A DNA stretch of 16,644 nucleotides from an uncultured Spirochaetales bacterium. GTDB taxonomy: Bacteria; Spirochaetota; Spirochaetia; Sphaerochaetales; Sphaerochaetaceae. The position numbers and the translations under genes were made by a program. The notes under the pieces were generated by a model. That model worked only from the letters and a program-made list of their open reading frames with translations. It was not told where the DNA came from and searched no databases. Location: positions 1-16,644 of the forward strand of contig CALFMX010000183.1 in NCBI GenBank assembly GCA_937902565.1, written 5' to 3'. Of the stretch, positions 13,931 through 16,644 are shown piece by piece; position 1 is the stretch's first letter, and each line of letters opens with the position of its first letter.

Positions 13931-15553
13931 ATGGCATATGAAGTAACCGCTACCCGAAAACGACCCCGCCTCTTCGATGATCTCGTCGGGCAGGAGTTTG
14001 TCGTCTCCACCATCAAGCACGCCATCGAGCAGGGCAGGATTGCCCACGCCTACCTCTTCAGTGGTCCGCGGGGGGTGGGCAAGACCAGTGCAGCCCGCAT
14101 CCTCGCCCGGGCCTTGAACTGCCAGGAGGGCCCGACCCCCACCCCCTGTGGGGTCTGCTCCAACTGCACCGAGATCACCGCAGGGCGCAGCGTCGATGTC
14201 ATCGAGATCGACGGAGCCTCCAACACCAGTGTCAACGACATCCGCCAGATCAAGGACGAGGTCCTCTTTCCCCCACAGACGAGCACCTACAAGATCTACA
14301 TCATCGACGAGGTGCACATGCTCTCGACCAGTGCCTTCAACGCGCTGCTCAAGACCATCGAAGAGCCGCCACCCTATGTGATCTTCATCTTTGCGACCAC
14401 CGAGCTGCAGAAGGTCCCTGCCACGATCAGGAGCCGCTGCCAGCAGTTCCACTTCCAGCTCATCGACCTTGACTTGATCAAGCGCTGCCTCGTCGAGGTG
14501 AGCAAGGAGATGGGGGTCATCGCCGATGATGACGCCCTCTTCTGGATCGCCAAGGAGTCGACCGGCTCGATGCGGGATGCCTACACCCTCTTCGACCAGA
14601 TCGTCTCCTTCAGCAGTGACCACATCACGATGGAGAAGATCTCCGAGAAGCTCGGGCTCGTCGGAATCGAGCAGATCGTCCAGATCGTCACCCTCCTCAC
14701 CGAGGAGCGGCGGAGGGAGGCGATCGACGCCCTCGCCTCCCTCTTGAAGGCGGGCATCTCGGTCGAACAGTGCATCAAGGACTTCACCCTCTTCTTCCGC
14801 ACCCTCCTCTTCATGAAGGCCGGGGTAACCGACGAGGCGGTCCTCGGGGTACAGACCGACCGGATTCCCCTCGCACTGAGGAACGCCTACACCACCGAAC
14901 AGCTCGAGGCTGCCCTCGACCTCTTCCTCTCCCTCTACCGGGAGGTACGCTACTCCCTCTCCCCCCGCTTCGAGCTTGAGCTCGCTATCAACAAGCTCGC
15001 CACCCTCAAGCACTCGGCAAGCCCCACTACCCTGGTTGCCCGCCTGCAGGCGCTGCGCGACGGGATCCTGTCCGGGGACGTGAAGCTGCCGGCCCGCAAG
15101 AGCGAGGTCCAGGGGGAGTTGCTCCCCCCACGAGTCGAGCAGGCACCGCCTGCACCTGCGTCCCCTGTGGTCGTGCAGGAACCTGAACCAGCTCCCGTCC
15201 AAGAACCTGAGCGTGTTGTACGCAACTTTGAGAGGAGCGACCTTCCGAACCTCATCGCAAAGTTCAGCGAAACACCGCTTCTCAGCCAGGTCGTGCAGTC
15301 GATCGTCGCTGTCGAGACGAAGGAAGGGGTCCTTACCCTGACCTTCTCCACCCCCTTCTGCCAAGGAAAGGCCAGGGATGAGGAGGAGCGCTTCAAGGCA
15401 CTGATCGAGGAGATCAGCGGCTTTCGCGGACCCATCCGCTTTGTAGCCCGGCTTGACCAGGCACCCAAGCAGGCCGCAGACCCAGATCAGAATGGCGACC
15501 AGATGCTCGCCAATATCGCCACCCTCTTTCGAGGTGAAATCATCACACGTTGA
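13931..15553 (+). CDS. dnaX: DNA polymerase III subunit gamma/tau
   Basis: 540-residue clamp-loader ATPase. Walker A is GPRGVGKTS (45-53); a zinc module uses C64, C73, C76 and C79; Walker B is YIIDEVHML (123-131); sensor 1 is ATTE (155-158) before the arginine-finger segment IRSRCQ; sensor 2 is GSMRDA. A proline- and glutamate-rich linker (about 395-425) leads to a C-terminal region that resembles a shortened tau tail. DnaX assembles with HolA/HolB to load the beta clamp. The frame opens at 13901, but family similarity starts at MAYEVTATRKRP and GGAG lies 5 nt before ATG 13931. No A-rich slippery heptamer like that of E. coli is seen, so a frameshifted gamma form is not predicted. ybaB starts 16 nt after its stop. 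Confidence 0.95.
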   Translation: MAYEVTATRKRPRLFDDLVGQEFVVSTIKHAIEQGRIAHAYLFSGPRGVGKTSAARILARALNCQEGPTPTPCGVCSNCTEITAGRSVDVIEIDGASNTSVNDIRQIKDEVLFPPQTSTYKIYIIDEVHMLSTSAFNALLKTIEEPPPYVIFIFATTELQKVPATIRSRCQQFHFQLIDLDLIKRCLVEVSKEMGVIADDDALFWIAKESTGSMRDAYTLFDQIVSFSSDHITMEKISEKLGLVGIEQIVQIVTLLTEERRREAIDALASLLKAGISVEQCIKDFTLFFRTLLFMKAGVTDEAVLGVQTDRIPLALRNAYTTEQLEAALDLFLSLYREVRYSLSPRFELELAINKLATLKHSASPTTLVARLQALRDGILSGDVKLPARKSEVQGELLPPRVEQAPPAPASPVVVQEPEPAPVQEPERVVRNFERSDLPNLIAKFSETPLLSQVVQSIVAVETKEGVLTLTFSTPFCQGKARDEEERFKALIEEISGFRGPIRFVARLDQAPKQAADPDQNGDQMLANIATLFRGEIITR

Positions 15554-15569
15554 ACAAGGACAGACCCAC

Positions 15570-15875
15570 ATGGATATGAACCCCTTTGATTTGATCAAGA
15601 ATATGAAAGGCATCCAGGAGAACATGAAGAAGATGCAGGAGGTCCTTCCCTCCATCACCGCCACCGGCAGCGCCGGGGCAGGGATGGTCGAGGTGACGGT
15701 CAACGGCAAATTCATCGTCACCTCCGTGGCCATAGAGAAGGAAATCGTCGACCCCAATGACGTGGAGACGCTCCAGGTCCTCATCCAGAGCGCCTTCAAT
15801 GACGCAAGTGCCAAGGTACAGCAGAAGATCCAGGATGAGGGGCTGAAGGCCGCCTCGACCTTTTCAAGGGCTTAG
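15570..15875 (+). CDS. ybaB: YbaB/EbfC nucleoid-associated protein
   Basis: 101 residues, the normal size. The family pattern is visible: NPFDLIKNMKGIQENMKKMQEVL (N-terminal helix), then a beta region with GAGMVEVTVNGKFIVTSVAI, then a helical end with LQVLIQSAFNDASAKVQQ. It is a dimeric DNA-binding protein of the nucleoid. It sits between dnaX and recR, the order conserved in very many bacteria. The ATG at 15570 has AAGGA 9 nt upstream; ATG 15576 is a possible alternative. The frame is open further upstream inside dnaX, but that part is a shadow. recR starts 2 nt after the stop. Confidence 0.94.
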   Translation: MDMNPFDLIKNMKGIQENMKKMQEVLPSITATGSAGAGMVEVTVNGKFIVTSVAIEKEIVDPNDVETLQVLIQSAFNDASAKVQQKIQDEGLKAASTFSRA

Positions 15876-15877
15876 CG

Positions 15878-16468
15878 ATGACCGCACTTGATAACCTGAT
15901 CAAGAGCCTGACACGACTGCCGGGGATCGGGCCCAAGAGCGCAAGCCGCCTGGCCTACCACCTCATCAAGACCGACCGCAGCTACAACCGCTCCCTTGCC
16001 GAGGCGATCGCCACCATCGGTGACAAGATCTTCCCCTGTTCAATCTGCGGCTCCTTCACCGAGGTTGACCCCTGCCCGATCTGCAGTGACAGCAACCGTG
16101 ACCGCAGTCTCATCTGCGTCGTAGAGGAGCCGCAGGATGTGCTGACGATCCAGACCAGCGGGGCGTACAACGGCCTCTACCACGTCCTCGGCGGGGCGAT
16201 AAGCCCGCTTGACGGGGTAGGCCCTGAGCACCTCTCGTTTGCCAAGCTGATCGCCCGCATCGATGACGGGTCCTTCAGCGAGGTGATCATCGCCACCAAC
16301 CCCACCGAAGAGGGGGATACCACCGCCCTCTACATCCGGCACCTCCTCAAGGACCACCCTGAGATCGCCATCACCCGCCTGGCAAGCGGACTGCCGATCG
16401 GAGGGGACCTGGAGTATGCAGACCGCATCACGCTTGCCCGGTCGCTCAGGGGGCGGGTCCAGTTCTAA
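15878..16468 (+). CDS. recR: Recombination mediator RecR
   Basis: 196 residues, the normal length. A helix-hairpin-helix near LTRLPGIGPKSASRLAYHL (11-29) is followed by a four-cysteine zinc finger (C54, C57, C66, C69) and a Toprim domain starting at LICVVEEPQDV (78-88) with ATNPTEEGDTTA (139-150). The C-terminal TRLASGLPIGGDLEYAD is the family end. RecR works with RecF/RecO to load RecA at single-stranded gaps. ATG 15878 lies 2 nt after the ybaB stop with AAGGG upstream, so it is co-transcribed with dnaX and ybaB. Confidence 0.96.
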   Translation: MTALDNLIKSLTRLPGIGPKSASRLAYHLIKTDRSYNRSLAEAIATIGDKIFPCSICGSFTEVDPCPICSDSNRDRSLICVVEEPQDVLTIQTSGAYNGLYHVLGGAISPLDGVGPEHLSFAKLIARIDDGSFSEVIIATNPTEEGDTTALYIRHLLKDHPEIAITRLASGLPIGGDLEYADRITLARSLRGRVQF

Positions 16469-16469
16469 T

Positions 16470-16644
16470 CTCAACATCGAGGCCCTCCCTATCTCATCCG
16501 CCGTCGAGTGGGTACGGTGGTACATCAGTGAAGTCCTGCAGTATAGCGGGAGGACCCTGCGCATGGCAGACCCTTCGATGGGTATGTGGAATCACAGGGA
16601 ATGGGCGTGGGCTGTTCCACAGGCTCGCGAACTCTCGGTACCGT
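16470..16644 (+). other. Open frame at the right edge, possible partial gene
   Basis: After recR one plus-strand frame (starting at 16470) is open to the window end and has coding-like third positions, with a tryptophan-rich translation (EWVRWYISEVLQYSG, MWNHREWAW). The first ATG in this frame is at 16563, without a good ribosome binding site, and no ATG, GTG or TTG in frame lies between the recR stop and it. I cannot name the product. Another forward frame is also open, so chance cannot be excluded. Confidence 0.2.

Noticed and set aside
13920..13946. Eight-codon upstream ORF overlapping the dnaX start, 9 nt after the -10 box
   Set aside because: Its short length and lack of any regulatory codon pattern make chance more likely than a leader peptide; dnaX has its own GGAG site.
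13931..15553. Programmed frameshift site in dnaX for a gamma product
   Set aside because: No A-AAA-AAG-type heptamer or similar slippery run is seen in the region after the ATPase domains.
13778..15814. 678-residue minus-strand open frame opposite dnaX
   Set aside because: dnaX and ybaB are unmistakable on the plus strand; the reverse frame is open because of the high third-position GC and has biased, low-information composition.
1..16644. CRISPR array, prophage, insertion sequence or terminal direct repeat (circular element)
   Set aside because: No spaced repeats, no transposase, integrase or phage structural genes, and the two ends of the window do not obviously match each other.

Overview
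The window looks like a moderately GC-rich bacterial chromosome segment, most likely from a spirochaete of the Sphaerochaeta type. This assignment is inference. It rests on the gene set (a KDPG aldolase fused to a glyoxalase-like domain, a long type II thymidine kinase, a short SRP RNA beside serine tRNA genes, dnaX-ybaB-recR), not on a 16S gene. No plasmid or phage genes and no CRISPR array are seen, and no insertion sequence is recognisable. One gene (Fic, 3287-4342) is visibly AT-richer than its neighbours and may be recent.

Left part (1-8220) is centred on sugar acid and pectin-type carbohydrate use. kdgK (minus) and a divergent eda-VOC fusion gene (plus) share a 121-bp intergenic region. 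It holds two face-to-face sigma70-type promoters and a perfect inverted repeat resembling the TGAAAC-N3-GTTTCA core of KdgR-type operators. A tandem-GNAT acetyltransferase follows eda directly. A class II Fic protein comes next, with 20-bp tandem repeats over its promoter. Then come an FGGY sugar kinase of sedoheptulokinase type, a signal-less GH28 polygalacturonase, and a xylose-isomerase-like TIM-barrel protein. Together they suggest intracellular trimming of imported oligogalacturonides and flow of 2-keto-3-deoxygluconate through KdgK and Eda to pyruvate and glyceraldehyde 3-phosphate. Uptake and uronate isomerase genes are not in the window.

Middle part (8220-13000) covers nucleotide salvage, sanitation and proteolysis. 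deoC and a thymidine kinase with a long C-terminal extension overlap on the minus strand. Divergently lie a membrane-anchored MTH1-like Nudix hydrolase with a zinc ribbon and a YigZ/IMPACT-family gene. A minus-strand M28-type metallopeptidase with four predicted membrane helices converges on yigZ.

Right part (13000-16644) is core information processing. A strong promoter precedes five tRNA genes (Ser-TGA, Ser-GCT, Arg-GCG, Ser-CGA, Ser-GGA), followed by the small SRP RNA and then dnaX, ybaB (ebfC) and recR on the plus strand. Both window ends carry short open frames that cannot be named.

The layout is compact. Four convergent gene pairs overlap at their 3' ends, no stretch longer than about 300 bases lacks a gene, and several genes without a good Shine-Dalgarno site have a -10-like box 7-9 nt before the start codon, which suggests leaderless transcripts. 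No clearly new multi-gene system was found. The most unusual items are the membrane-tethered MTH1-like protein, the Fic promoter repeats, the extended thymidine kinase, the M28 protein with a membrane hairpin between its metal ligands, and the GCG-anticodon arginine tRNA.
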